Below are positions 5,257 to 11,688 of a stretch of DNA of 11,688 nucleotides, in pieces. The position numbers and the translations under genes were made by a program. Source of the stretch: JAIBDK01 sp965261915 (GTDB lineage Bacteria > Pseudomonadota > Gammaproteobacteria > Arenicellales > Poriferihabitantaceae); the NCBI GenBank assembly GCA_965261915.1, contig CBDHDW010000002.1:1-11688 (forward strand). The letters run 5' to 3'. Numbering within the stretch: the first letter of the stretch is position 1; every line of letters begins with the position of its first letter. Below the pieces are notes generated by a model. It had not been told where the DNA came from and made no database searches. It saw only the letters and a program-made list of their open reading frames with translations.

Positions 5257-6842
5257 ACTTGCTGTCTGTAAAAGTACCAGGAGAAAAAACAAACGTAAGG
5301 GCGCGTCTGCGCCGCGCGACCTGTCGTCTGGCGGTTTTTTCCCTGGCACTCTCTGCCCTCACAGCACTTGCCGCCTGCGACGGCATCAAATCCGCCAATG
5401 ACACCACCGCACGGCTTTCAAAGCTGACCGGTGACCAGCGCGACCGCTTGCGGGCCGCAGGACGCGGCAAGGTGCATGTGGTGGATCGCCCGTATTACGG
5501 CGAGGCGGTTGTGGTCGCACAGGGGGTGCAAAGCGGCACGCCCTTGCCGGCCGCACTCGAAGGCGCGCGCAGTATCAATATCGACACACGCGGGTCAGCC
5601 GTCGGCATCAAGGCCCTGGCCACGCTGATCAAGAAGCAAACGGACCTGCCGGTCAATATCCGCCGGGTTTACAGCCTGGCAAATGGCGATGTCATCCAGA
5701 TCCCCATCGGCAGCAAAATGGTGCTCAAACACGAAGGTGCGTTATCCAAAGTCCTCGACAAGATCGCCGCCCGCATGGATCTGGCCTGGCGTTTCGACGG
5801 CACCGCCATCACCTTTGACCGGATGGTCACAAAACGCTACAGCCTGTCACTGCCCATCGGCACCACAAGCCTTCAGACCTCGATTGCAGGTGTCAAAGGC
5901 GGCGGGAGCAGTGCCTCCTTGAGCCGCAGCATTGGCGGCTATGATCCGTGGAAAGATCTGGAAACCCAACTGATGGCAGTCGCGCCACCACCCGCCAAAG
6001 TGACCCTCTCGCAATCTGCCGGTCGCGTCTCGATCTTTGGCCCACCTTCCGTGCAGCGCAAGGCCGCCGGGGTGATTGAAGATTTCGAAGCGATCTTCTC
6101 CACCCGCATTGCGCTGGAGGTCGCGATTTATTTTATCGACGCTGACAAATCCGATGAGTTTGCCGTCGGGCTGGATGTTACAGGGTCAGATGGCAGTTTT
6201 ACCAGAGCGCTCGGCGCACTCACCGGCAGTGGCGTCGCCACCTTGCAGTCGGGCGGCGGATCCATCAGCTTTCAGGCACTGGCACAGGAAGGCAGCGTGG
6301 TCGATTACCGGCTTGGTTCCACCATTGCCCAGAGCGGTGTCGTCGCGCCGATTGTGCTGACCAGATCGCAAAGCTATATCGGGGGTACCACAACCAAAAC
6401 CACTGATAACGGCGACAAAGAAACAGAGATCAAGGCCGCCGTCGTTGATACCGGCATATCCATCCATGCCCTGCCAAGGCTGGTGGGCAAGGACAAGATA
6501 CAGCTTTCCCTGACATTGTTGCAAAACAATCTGGTCAAGCTGGAAACCTTCACCACCGGCAACGAGACCGTACAGCTCCCCACAGTCGATCAACGCGTGA
6601 TCCAGAACGACAGTGTGCTGGCGCCCGGCGAAACCCTGGTGCTGTCGGGCTATGAACAGGAAAGCGCCACCCGCGCCAACAAGGGCACCGGTCTCGCGCG
6701 GTTCATCGGGCTCGGGGGAAGCGCCAAGGGCAAGACCCGTAAAATCCGCATGGTGGTGCTGGTGCGCCCGGCCATCCTGCCGGCAGTGCGGAATGCAGGG
6801 CGCGGCACAACCGTGCGGACTGCCAGACGGAGGGTAAACTGA
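5253..6842 (+). CDS. pilN: PilN-type lipoprotein secretin of a type IVb pilus
   Basis: This 529-aa protein starts at ATG 5253, overlapping the previous stop by 4 nt. Residues about 23-42 are a lipoprotein signal ending in the lipobox LAAC, so Cys42 should be lipidated, as in BfpB and R64 PilN. Residues about 90-215 carry N-domain-like beta/alpha repeats (ALATLIKKQTDLPVNIRRVY ... ALSKVLDKIAARMDLAWRF). Residues about 250-500 are the secretin part: RIALEVAIYFID, GTTTKTTDNGDKETEIKAAV, VDTGISIHALPRLV, QLPTVDQRVIQNDSVLAPGE and TLVLSGYEQ. It would form the outer-membrane pore through which the pilus leaves the cell. The length is normal for the family. The 3' end overlaps the next gene by one nucleotide (TGATG). 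Confidence 0.85.
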   Translation: MNLLSVKVPGEKTNVRARLRRATCRLAVFSLALSALTALAACDGIKSANDTTARLSKLTGDQRDRLRAAGRGKVHVVDRPYYGEAVVVAQGVQSGTPLPAALEGARSINIDTRGSAVGIKALATLIKKQTDLPVNIRRVYSLANGDVIQIPIGSKMVLKHEGALSKVLDKIAARMDLAWRFDGTAITFDRMVTKRYSLSLPIGTTSLQTSIAGVKGGGSSASLSRSIGGYDPWKDLETQLMAVAPPPAKVTLSQSAGRVSIFGPPSVQRKAAGVIEDFEAIFSTRIALEVAIYFIDADKSDEFAVGLDVTGSDGSFTRALGALTGSGVATLQSGGGSISFQALAQEGSVVDYRLGSTIAQSGVVAPIVLTRSQSYIGGTTTKTTDNGDKETEIKAAVVDTGISIHALPRLVGKDKIQLSLTLLQNNLVKLETFTTGNETVQLPTVDQRVIQNDSVLAPGETLVLSGYEQESATRANKGTGLARFIGLGGSAKGKTRKIRMVVLVRPAILPAVRNAGRGTTVRTARRRVN

Positions 6843-8413
6843 TGCCGAGGATATTCACATACGCCGATCGCCCGGTTCTGGCCGGGCTGACCTGGGGGCC
6901 CGGCAGGCCGTCCAGCCTCCTGCGACGCGGGTCCATGGCAGCAGTCGGGTCATCGATTGGGTCATTGGCAGCCAATAACCTGGCACTGCATTGGGATGAC
7001 CGCACGGCTTTGGTACCGGAAGAGCCTGAATATCTTGGCGTCGCGGCGTTGCTTTCCGTGCTGGCGGGCGATTTGTCCGAAAAAGACCGGATTGACCATG
7101 TCATTGGTAACCGTGTTCTCTGTGCTTTCGAGCTGACAGAACAGCATCTGTACTTTGCCGCCGTTCTGGTGAATGGCAAACCGGCGATCGGGGCGGAGCG
7201 GCTGTTTGACACCCGCGCAGAGCTGATCAGCCATATTGAAGCGGAGTGCAGTTCCGGCCAGATTGACCGGCTGGCAATCGCGCCCGATCTGGCCGAAGAT
7301 ATCGCCGAAGAGGTCACCCGCCGCGTTCCGATGTGCTCTTTGTGTCCCCCCGATGTGGATGACCCCACAGTGGATGACCCCACGGTGGATGACCCCGTCT
7401 GTGTCGAGGGCAGGATCGCGCCCAAACGACCGGTCTGGCAGATTGCCGCTGTCGCAGGCACCGCCACGCTGGCGCTTGCCGCCGGTTTCCTGTTTTTATC
7501 TCCCGGGCAGCACGCCAAACCCGTGGTTGCAGCACCACAGATCGCGCCGCTTCTAACCACCTTCCGCGACGAGGCCGGTTTCGGGCGCAATTGTCTGGCC
7601 GCCTTTGCCGGTATCTGGCCAACCGCACCGGGCTGGCAACTGACCGCCGAAGGCTGTGCCACACCCGCCATGCGCGATCCGGCCATCACAGGCTTTGCCC
7701 CCGCTTTGGCAAATGACCTTGCCTTGGCGCATGACCTCGCCGTGGCTCCTCTCTCGACTTCTCGGGCCAGTTTGGCCCTGCCAGTCCGACGGGGCTTGCA
7801 AGCAAGCCCTGCCGAGGCAGTGAATGACCTTGCAGCGCATGACCTCGCCCTGGCTTACCGGATATATCAACTGCGTGGCGGCTTTGATGACGCCATCGCG
7901 CGGAAAGCGGCAAAGGCGGTCTATGCGGGGAGTGCCGTTGCGATGGAAATCCGCGGCAACCGGCTGTTTTCCAGTTTTGAGATTGCCGTGCCGCTGCTGA
8001 AGGCGATCCCGGATCAGAGCGACCCAACGTCTTTGGCACGCGTGTCTCAGGCGCAAATGGCACAAGTGTCCATGGCACCGGCGGAATTGTTGGCCACCAC
8101 GGAAGCGGTGTTTCTGGGCCTGGCCGACAGCATTGTGCTTGAGGGCGGCGGTTCGAACGCGGGTGGCATGAACGCCAAAGTGCGGGTGATGCTGAAAAGC
8201 GGGTTTGACGAGATATTCGCGCGGGTGGGGCGCATCGAGGGGGCCGAAGTGGCCCGGCTCAGTCGCAGCGGCAAGACCGTCACTTTGGAAATCACCACCC
8301 GCCGAGCGGTGCTGGTGCATCATAACCCTGTGCCCGTAAACAGGGCTGAAGAACAAAGCGCAGGGGCGCTTGCACCAAGTGCCGTCCCCACACAAAAGGA
8401 CAAAATGCTATGA
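6842..8413 (+). CDS. pilO2: PilO2-like inner-membrane pilus accessory protein
   Basis: This 523-aa protein starts at ATG 6842. Residues about 10-135 resemble the PilO2 N-terminal domain (VLAGLTWGPG ... YLGVAALLSVLAG ... RVLCAFELTEQHLYFAAVLV ... GAERLFDTRAELISHIE). One membrane helix spans about 200-220 (IAAVAGTATLALAAGFLFL), and the rest is periplasmic. In R64-type pili PilO is an inner-membrane protein needed for assembly. Two oddities are visible: a 15-bp tandem repeat at residues 172-186 (VDDPT x3) just before the membrane helix, and a palindromic element at about 304-325, flanked by a duplicated NDLA...HDLA segment, in the periplasmic part. The gene overlaps both neighbours by 1-4 nt. The PilO2 call rests on the N-terminal pattern, membrane topology and gene order after pilN; the C-terminal half is poorly recognisable. 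Confidence 0.72.
   Translation: MPRIFTYADRPVLAGLTWGPGRPSSLLRRGSMAAVGSSIGSLAANNLALHWDDRTALVPEEPEYLGVAALLSVLAGDLSEKDRIDHVIGNRVLCAFELTEQHLYFAAVLVNGKPAIGAERLFDTRAELISHIEAECSSGQIDRLAIAPDLAEDIAEEVTRRVPMCSLCPPDVDDPTVDDPTVDDPVCVEGRIAPKRPVWQIAAVAGTATLALAAGFLFLSPGQHAKPVVAAPQIAPLLTTFRDEAGFGRNCLAAFAGIWPTAPGWQLTAEGCATPAMRDPAITGFAPALANDLALAHDLAVAPLSTSRASLALPVRRGLQASPAEAVNDLAAHDLALAYRIYQLRGGFDDAIARKAAKAVYAGSAVAMEIRGNRLFSSFEIAVPLLKAIPDQSDPTSLARVSQAQMAQVSMAPAELLATTEAVFLGLADSIVLEGGGSNAGGMNAKVRVMLKSGFDEIFARVGRIEGAEVARLSRSGKTVTLEITTRRAVLVHHNPVPVNRAEEQSAGALAPSAVPTQKDKML
7355..7399 (+). repeat. 15-bp tandem repeat x3 in pilO2 (VDDPT)
   Basis: GTGGATGACCCCACA occurs at 7355-7369 and 7370-7384 (last base G), then as GTGGATGACCCCGTC at 7385-7399. 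It encodes an acidic VDDPT repeat just before the membrane helix. Because the unit is in frame, copy number can change without breaking the gene. The 16-mer GGATGACCCCACAGTG recurs at 8883-8898 in the next gene. Confidence 0.9.
7712..7747 (+). repeat. direct repeat flanking the pilO2 palindromic element, left copy
   Basis: AATGACCTTGC, a 4-nt insert, GCGCATGACCTCGCC, one variable base, then TGGCT. The right copy (7823-7855) has a single base in place of the 4-nt insert, so the two differ by one codon in length. Each copy is itself made of two diverged 18-bp-like units (NDLALA, HDLAVA). Confidence 0.85.
7751..7814 (+). repeat. palindromic repeat element, copy 2 (inside pilO2)
   Basis: Positions 7751-7787 are the exact reverse complement match to 4496-4532. 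The core holds GGGCCA-GTT-TGGCCC (7764-7778), followed by a second perfect hairpin GGGCTTGC-AA-GCAAGCCC (7792-7809), and the element ends GCCCTGCCG. It is read in frame as LSTSRASLALPVRRGLQ and beyond. It differs from copy 1 in the variable stem by three nucleotides in length, one codon. Confidence 0.85.
7823..7855 (+). repeat. direct repeat flanking the pilO2 palindromic element, right copy
   Basis: AATGACCTTGC, A, GCGCATGACCTCGCC, C, TGGCT; this matches the left copy at 7712-7747 apart from a 3-nt length difference and single substitutions. It begins 8 nt after the palindromic element ends. Confidence 0.85.
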
Positions 8414-9981
8414 GAAATATGCTTTTGACATCGGCACTTTCCGGCAGTCTTGCGCTCACTCCGCAAGCCCTGCTGGCGCAGGATTACGACAGCTGGACGC
8501 TGGGCCGCGAGGTTTTGAATGCTGCGGCCAATTACACCGGCGTGTTGACCACAGCCCACGCGCAAGTCCGCAAATATATCACCTGGCAGTGGGGCACGAC
8601 GTTGCCGGAAGCGGATCAACGCAAGCGTACCGCAGACCTCTTGGCCGAAATCACCACCCGCCAACAGATCCCTGCGGCTCTTGTGCCCAGCCTTGATAGC
8701 GCTGTTATTGATGGCTTTGGTATCAGGTTTCGCTATTGTGACGGCATGCTTTTGAGTTATTTTACCAGCACCGGTTTCAAGCACGGGCTGACCGCCCAAC
8801 AGATTGTCGATGCCCCCGTGTTACGCGCCCGCCGCGCGGACACAACGTTCACCGGTGAACCGCTGGGGATTGTTAAAACAGCGGATGACCCCACAGTGAT
8901 GATGTTACAAACCAATGGCGGCAGCCGCCCCACGCAGATACCAGCCTGTATGGGCACGGCGTATGGCGGCGCGCTGGCAAACGGGACCGTCGCCTATATG
9001 ACATCAGCGTTTCGGAAGTTGGGACCCCGCGACGACCTCAGCCAAGAGGATACGGAAACTGGGCCTGCCTGCCCCACGACACACCCAGTTGGAAATAAGA
9101 CCCGTACCGTAGAACGGCACTACAGATTTGAAGACAGCATTCATCTTCAGGATTTCCCGGCATTGCGCGATGCCGTGGCCGAGAATTATGGGGAATGGGA
9201 AGCAGATGACAGCTGTTGGCGCATTGTCAATAAGCAGATAACAGAAGTCGTACCCGCAAACTGCGCCATTGGGGAAGGCGGGAATATCAGCAAGGAACGA
9301 GTGAAAAGGGTGACGGGCAGGGAGTGGCACAGTGGCAGGGAGCAGTTAAGCACAACCTACGATGAACCCTACACTGTCAGCAACACCTGCCGCTACGTGC
9401 CACCACCACCGCCGCCAAAAACGGGATATGAATCCTGCTCTCGTGGCGACTGTATCTGGGTCGACACCAGTGGTGGTGTTGGTGGGTGGGCTGACATCAG
9501 CCATGACCGTGATAGTCTCGGCGGGGGTGGCGCCGGAAGCGGCGATGGTGGCGGAGACAAGATCGTCTGCACCGCGATGAACGCCCGCTACGGTTTTGGG
9601 TCCTATCGCCAGGCGATCTGGCTCGCCCATGCCCGGCGCATGTCGCCCTATCATCAAACCGGCTATCATCTGATTTTCCTGCCACTGGTCCGCTACGGTT
9701 ATCGCGCCGAGGGCAAAACCCGCCTTGCAGTCCGCCACGCACTTGAACATATCGCCCGCCACCGCACCGCGGATATCCGCGCCGAGATGCAGCAGCGCAA
9801 ACGCTGGCTACTGGGCCGCAGCTACCGCGCTGTACTGGAACCGCTGTGCTATGCCGTTGGCTGGCTCGCGGGCGGCAGGCAAGTGGCAGGGATTGCAGAT
9901 GTGGCGCAGATCGCCACGCCGCGCAAATCCGCAAAGCCGACGCCAAAACACTTCAAAAACAACATAGGAGAAGTCCAATGA
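8410..9981 (+). CDS. exported modular protein of unknown function in the pilus operon
   Basis: This 523-aa protein starts at ATG 8410, overlapping the pilO2 stop by 4 nt. Residues 1-23 are a Sec signal peptide ending LLAQ/DYD. Residues about 25-205 form a possible globular domain with Cys110 and Cys180. Residues about 205-330 are polar with further Cys (221, 269, 285, 327) and drop in GC. The hexaproline VPPPPPPK (330-337), SCSRGDC (342-348) and a glycine-rich linker (369-382) follow. The C-terminal domain (about 384-486) begins IVCTAMNARYGFGSYRQAIW and ends EPLCYAVG. Chains starting 'VCT' and ending 'EPLC..xG' recall a domain I associate with alphaproteobacterial tail- or surface-related proteins, but I cannot name it. 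A signal peptide rather than a prepilin leader argues against it being a pilin. A role as pilus-linked surface protein is inference from its operon position. Confidence 0.85.
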   Translation: MRNMLLTSALSGSLALTPQALLAQDYDSWTLGREVLNAAANYTGVLTTAHAQVRKYITWQWGTTLPEADQRKRTADLLAEITTRQQIPAALVPSLDSAVIDGFGIRFRYCDGMLLSYFTSTGFKHGLTAQQIVDAPVLRARRADTTFTGEPLGIVKTADDPTVMMLQTNGGSRPTQIPACMGTAYGGALANGTVAYMTSAFRKLGPRDDLSQEDTETGPACPTTHPVGNKTRTVERHYRFEDSIHLQDFPALRDAVAENYGEWEADDSCWRIVNKQITEVVPANCAIGEGGNISKERVKRVTGREWHSGREQLSTTYDEPYTVSNTCRYVPPPPPPKTGYESCSRGDCIWVDTSGGVGGWADISHDRDSLGGGGAGSGDGGGDKIVCTAMNARYGFGSYRQAIWLAHARRMSPYHQTGYHLIFLPLVRYGYRAEGKTRLAVRHALEHIARHRTADIRAEMQQRKRWLLGRSYRAVLEPLCYAVGWLAGGRQVAGIADVAQIATPRKSAKPTPKHFKNNIGEVQ

Positions 9982-10757
9982 TCCGTATTGTATTCACATT
10001 TATTCTCAAGCGTTTCTGCTTTTTATGGGGCCGTAATAAAAAACAGAAACGCACAGGGTTGCAGGGGTTTGATACCGTGGCCCGTGCCAGAGGCGGCTCA
10101 ATAGTAACCGGGCTTGTTTTAGCCCTCACCCTTGGCGCAGGCAGCACCCTGGCCGAAGAGCGTCACAAGCGCGAGATCTATGGCCGGGGAAAAATCTTTC
10201 AGAATGTGGCAGCGGAGCATGTGGTGCCGCTGCTGCGCAACCAGGCACGGGTCACCCATTGGGAAAACGGCGAGGGCATGCGGCCCGATGGCGGCTATGT
10301 GCGCATCGTCTGGTATGGCGCGGATGGCGCGGAACACGCGTGTCTTCAGGACCGTGAAAAAGGCAGAACCGGTGGCTGGGGATCCGGCACATATTCCGGG
10401 TTCACCAAACATCTCAAATTCCGCGCGTTGCGCTACCCGCTTAAAAAAGCTGTGTACAGTAATGGCGACTGGTATCAACTGCTGCGCTATGACGGCCAAA
10501 CCGGAGACCTCACCACCTTCCTCGCCAGCAAAGGCCGCTGGTGGGAGGCCGATGTCGGCCATTTGCAGGCGCGCATTCCGGCAGTCACCTGGGACATCTG
10601 CCCGGGTTTTCCGTCGGCCAAAAGCCTCGGCACCACGGTGAATAAAAAACAAACCTCGCGGTTTTATTTCGAACTGCTGCGCCAGGACCCAGGAAAACGC
10701 AGGTTGCATCCCGAATTCGTCAACGAAGAAGCCCATGAATGGCTGACGAAGGAGTGA
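9978..10757 (+). CDS. exported or membrane-anchored protein of unknown function
   Basis: This 259-aa protein starts at ATG 9978, overlapping the previous stop by 4 nt, with GGAG 9 nt upstream. Residues 1-40 are strikingly basic (KRFCFLWGRNKKQKR), and residues about 41-59 (SIVTGLVLALTLGAGSTLA) form a signal peptide or anchor. The mature part (about 60-259) is rich in aromatic residues, with KGRWWEADVG, VTWDICPGF and RFYFELLRQD; it has cysteines at 122 and 208 that could pair in the periplasm. An alternative GTG start at 10077 would give a cleaner 26-residue signal peptide and place the strong hairpin at 10010-10052 outside the coding part, but it would break the pattern of overlapping starts in this operon. 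I do not recognise the family. Confidence 0.78.
   Translation: MIRIVFTFILKRFCFLWGRNKKQKRTGLQGFDTVARARGGSIVTGLVLALTLGAGSTLAEERHKREIYGRGKIFQNVAAEHVVPLLRNQARVTHWENGEGMRPDGGYVRIVWYGADGAEHACLQDREKGRTGGWGSGTYSGFTKHLKFRALRYPLKKAVYSNGDWYQLLRYDGQTGDLTTFLASKGRWWEADVGHLQARIPAVTWDICPGFPSAKSLGTTVNKKQTSRFYFELLRQDPGKRRLHPEFVNEEAHEWLTKE
10010..10052 (+). repeat. strong stem-loop near the 5' end of the 9978 gene
   Basis: GCGTTTCTGCTTTTTA (10010-10025) pairs with TAAAAAACAGAAACGC (10037-10052) across an 11-nt loop, with 15 of 16 positions matching. It begins 32 nt after the ATG. There is no T-run after the stem, so it is not a standard terminator. It could hinder ribosomes, protect or mark the mRNA for cleavage, or be a protein site. 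Confidence 0.75.
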
Positions 10758-10759
10758 TC

Positions 10760-11446
10760 ATGCGGCACGTCTCCAGTTTCACCGCGCTGTTTTCAGGCCT
10801 TGCCCTTGCCCTTGCTCTGACGGGCATGGGGCAGATGTCGCAGGCGCAGGCCCACACATCCCTGCGGGCGCAATACCCTGACATGGTGCGCCAGAGCGGC
10901 AAGGTGCTGACGTTTGCCGCCGCGCCCGACAGCAATCCGGTGGCGGAGCGTTGGGGCCACTTCGTGCTTTACGCGCCGCTGAACCGGCTCTGGCTGCTGG
11001 ATGATATGGATACCGTCGTTGAACATGCCTATATCGCGGTGAAGCAAACCCCGTTTGATCATCTGGTGCTGCACTGGACGCACTGGCTGGACAGGGATAT
11101 TGCCTCAATTCTGCCCGCCGCCGCGCAATTGCCGGTCTTCACGGTTGAAAGCACCACGCCGCATCCGCTGGCCACGGCCTATGATGCCTTGCTGGCCAAA
11201 CCCTTGGCGCAGGCTTTTGATCCGCTGCCAGTGGGGGCTTATTTCAACGCGGGCGGGCATGTGTTTGATGCCGCTGGCGCACAGATTGCCGACTGGAACA
11301 GCTATGGGCCGCAAATTGCCCTGCGCCTGATGCCCGTTGAACCCGCAAAATCAACCGCCGCAAAACCTCTCTGGCACTGGTTTTCTGTGGCCGATCTCGC
11401 CACCGCGCTGACCCCGGAACAACCCTTTGAACAGGGAGATCAATGA
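10760..11446 (+). CDS. exported protein of unknown function
   Basis: This 228-aa protein starts at ATG 10760 because GAAGGAG (10748-10754) lies 5 nt upstream; an in-frame ATG at 10739 lacks this and would spoil the signal peptide. Residues 1-31 are a Sec signal peptide (FSGLALALALTGMGQ, ending AQA/HTS). The mature chain has no cysteine and contains SGKVLTFAAAP, WGHFVLYAPLNRLWLLDDMD, DHLVLHWTHWLDRD, ASILPAAAQLPVFTVE and LWHWFSVADLATAL. The latter parts read like alpha/beta segments. It follows the previous stop by 2 nt and overlaps the next start by 4 nt, so it belongs to the pilus operon. The position would suit a periplasmic assembly factor, but I do not recognise the family and claim no function. 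Confidence 0.83.
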   Translation: MRHVSSFTALFSGLALALALTGMGQMSQAQAHTSLRAQYPDMVRQSGKVLTFAAAPDSNPVAERWGHFVLYAPLNRLWLLDDMDTVVEHAYIAVKQTPFDHLVLHWTHWLDRDIASILPAAAQLPVFTVESTTPHPLATAYDALLAKPLAQAFDPLPVGAYFNAGGHVFDAAGAQIADWNSYGPQIALRLMPVEPAKSTAAKPLWHWFSVADLATALTPEQPFEQGDQ

Positions 11447-11688
11447 TGCTTAAGCCATGCCGCCTTATTTTTCTCGGGTTTTGCCTGACGCTGCCGGCTT
11501 TTACGGCCCTGTCGCAAACTGCCGAGCAGCCCACAGATACGCCCGCAGCCCTCTGGGCATCTCCGGCTGATCTCGTCCAGGGCGAACCCGCAACCATATC
11601 GCCCGCACGGGCTGGCGGCACGGACATCCTCAGCTGCCCGTTCGAGGCCCTGCGCGCGGCCTATCTGTCACTTTACGATGAAGCGGAC
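11443..11688 (+). CDS. exported protein, 5' part only, runs off the window
   Basis: The frame is open from ATG 11443 to the window edge (82 codons) and overlaps the previous stop by 4 nt (ATGA); GGGAG lies 5 nt upstream. Residues 1-25 are a clear signal peptide (MMLKPCRLIFLGFCLTLPAF, then TALSQ). The mature part starts with a proline/threonine-rich stretch and reaches DILSCPFEALRAAYLSLYDE. It is the fourth exported unknown in a row after pilO2. Too little is present to name it. Confidence 0.8.
   Translation, partial: MMLKPCRLIFLGFCLTLPAFTALSQTAEQPTDTPAALWASPADLVQGEPATISPARAGGTDILSCPFEALRAAYLSLYDEAD

Noticed and set aside
6703..7689. Long - strand reading frame (328 codons) across the pilN/pilO2 junction
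   Set aside because: It lies opposite two recognisable pilus genes with coupled starts; its low-complexity Ser/Ala/Arg composition is what antisense frames of GC-rich genes give.
4470..7816. Reading the matching 37-bp segments as ends of one transposon (inverted terminal repeats)
   Set aside because: They enclose essential-looking parts of three coupled pilus genes, and each copy has its own internal hairpin and end, so two separate small elements fit better.
7712..7855. CRISPR-like repeat-spacer array
   Set aside because: Only two direct repeats, inside a protein-coding frame, with a palindromic element between them and no further units.
7553..8395. Long - strand reading frame (280 codons) opposite pilO2
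   Set aside because: Antisense shadow of a GC-rich gene; no RBS or family pattern, and it includes the palindromic element read backwards.
1..11688. tRNA, rRNA or insertion-sequence transposase genes
   Set aside because: No tRNA cloverleaf, rRNA-like stretch or transposase motif was recognised on either strand.

Overview
The window reads as part of a plasmid (or plasmid-derived region) from an alphaproteobacterium, most likely Rhodobacterales. The reasons are a RepC-family replication initiator, a ParA-type partition cassette, two type II toxin-antitoxin modules, and high-GC alphaproteobacterial coding style in the right-hand half. This assignment is an inference from gene families, not a database result.

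Left part (1-3746), maintenance backbone. On the + strand lie the last 58 codons of a ParA-type ATPase and, 11 nt later, a small partner protein (129 aa) with a basic, proline-rich middle and a ribbon-helix-helix-like C-terminus. Four or five genes follow on the - strand: a toxin-first RelE/HigB-like + HigA-like pair (1204-619), a TacA-like DUF1778 antitoxin + TacT-like GNAT acetyltransferase toxin (2111-1334), a doubtful small ORF (2368-2138), and a RepC-family initiator (3746-2463). No repA or repB adjoins repC. A low-GC linker inside repC carries a near-consensus DnaA box between two groups of short inverted repeats, which is a good candidate replication origin.

Middle (3747-4296), about 550 bp without a confident gene between the divergent repC and pilus operon. 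It holds a 16-bp inverted repeat, a set of mutually exclusive small hairpins, and a 14-C homopolymer lying 10 nt inside a small reading frame that has a good ribosome binding site. Loss of one C (13 C), or gain of two (16 C), would fuse that frame to the first pilus gene. This looks like a slipped-strand (phase-variable) switch, or else a homopolymer length error.

Right part (4297-11688), a tightly coupled + strand operon, mostly with 1-4 nt overlaps. It encodes a LysM + TcpQ/PilL-like periplasmic protein, a PilN-type lipoprotein secretin, a PilO2-like inner-membrane accessory protein, and then four genes for exported proteins I do not recognise; the last runs off the window. The first three are the signature of a type IVb pilus such as the R64 thin pilus. 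No pilus ATPase, platform protein or prepilin is within the window; if present they should lie further downstream.

The same 37-bp sequence, part of a roughly 61-64 bp palindromic element, sits inside two of the pilus genes in opposite orientations and stays open in both. The copy in pilO2 is flanked by a 33-36 bp direct duplication. This resembles the in-frame palindromic elements known from Rickettsia.
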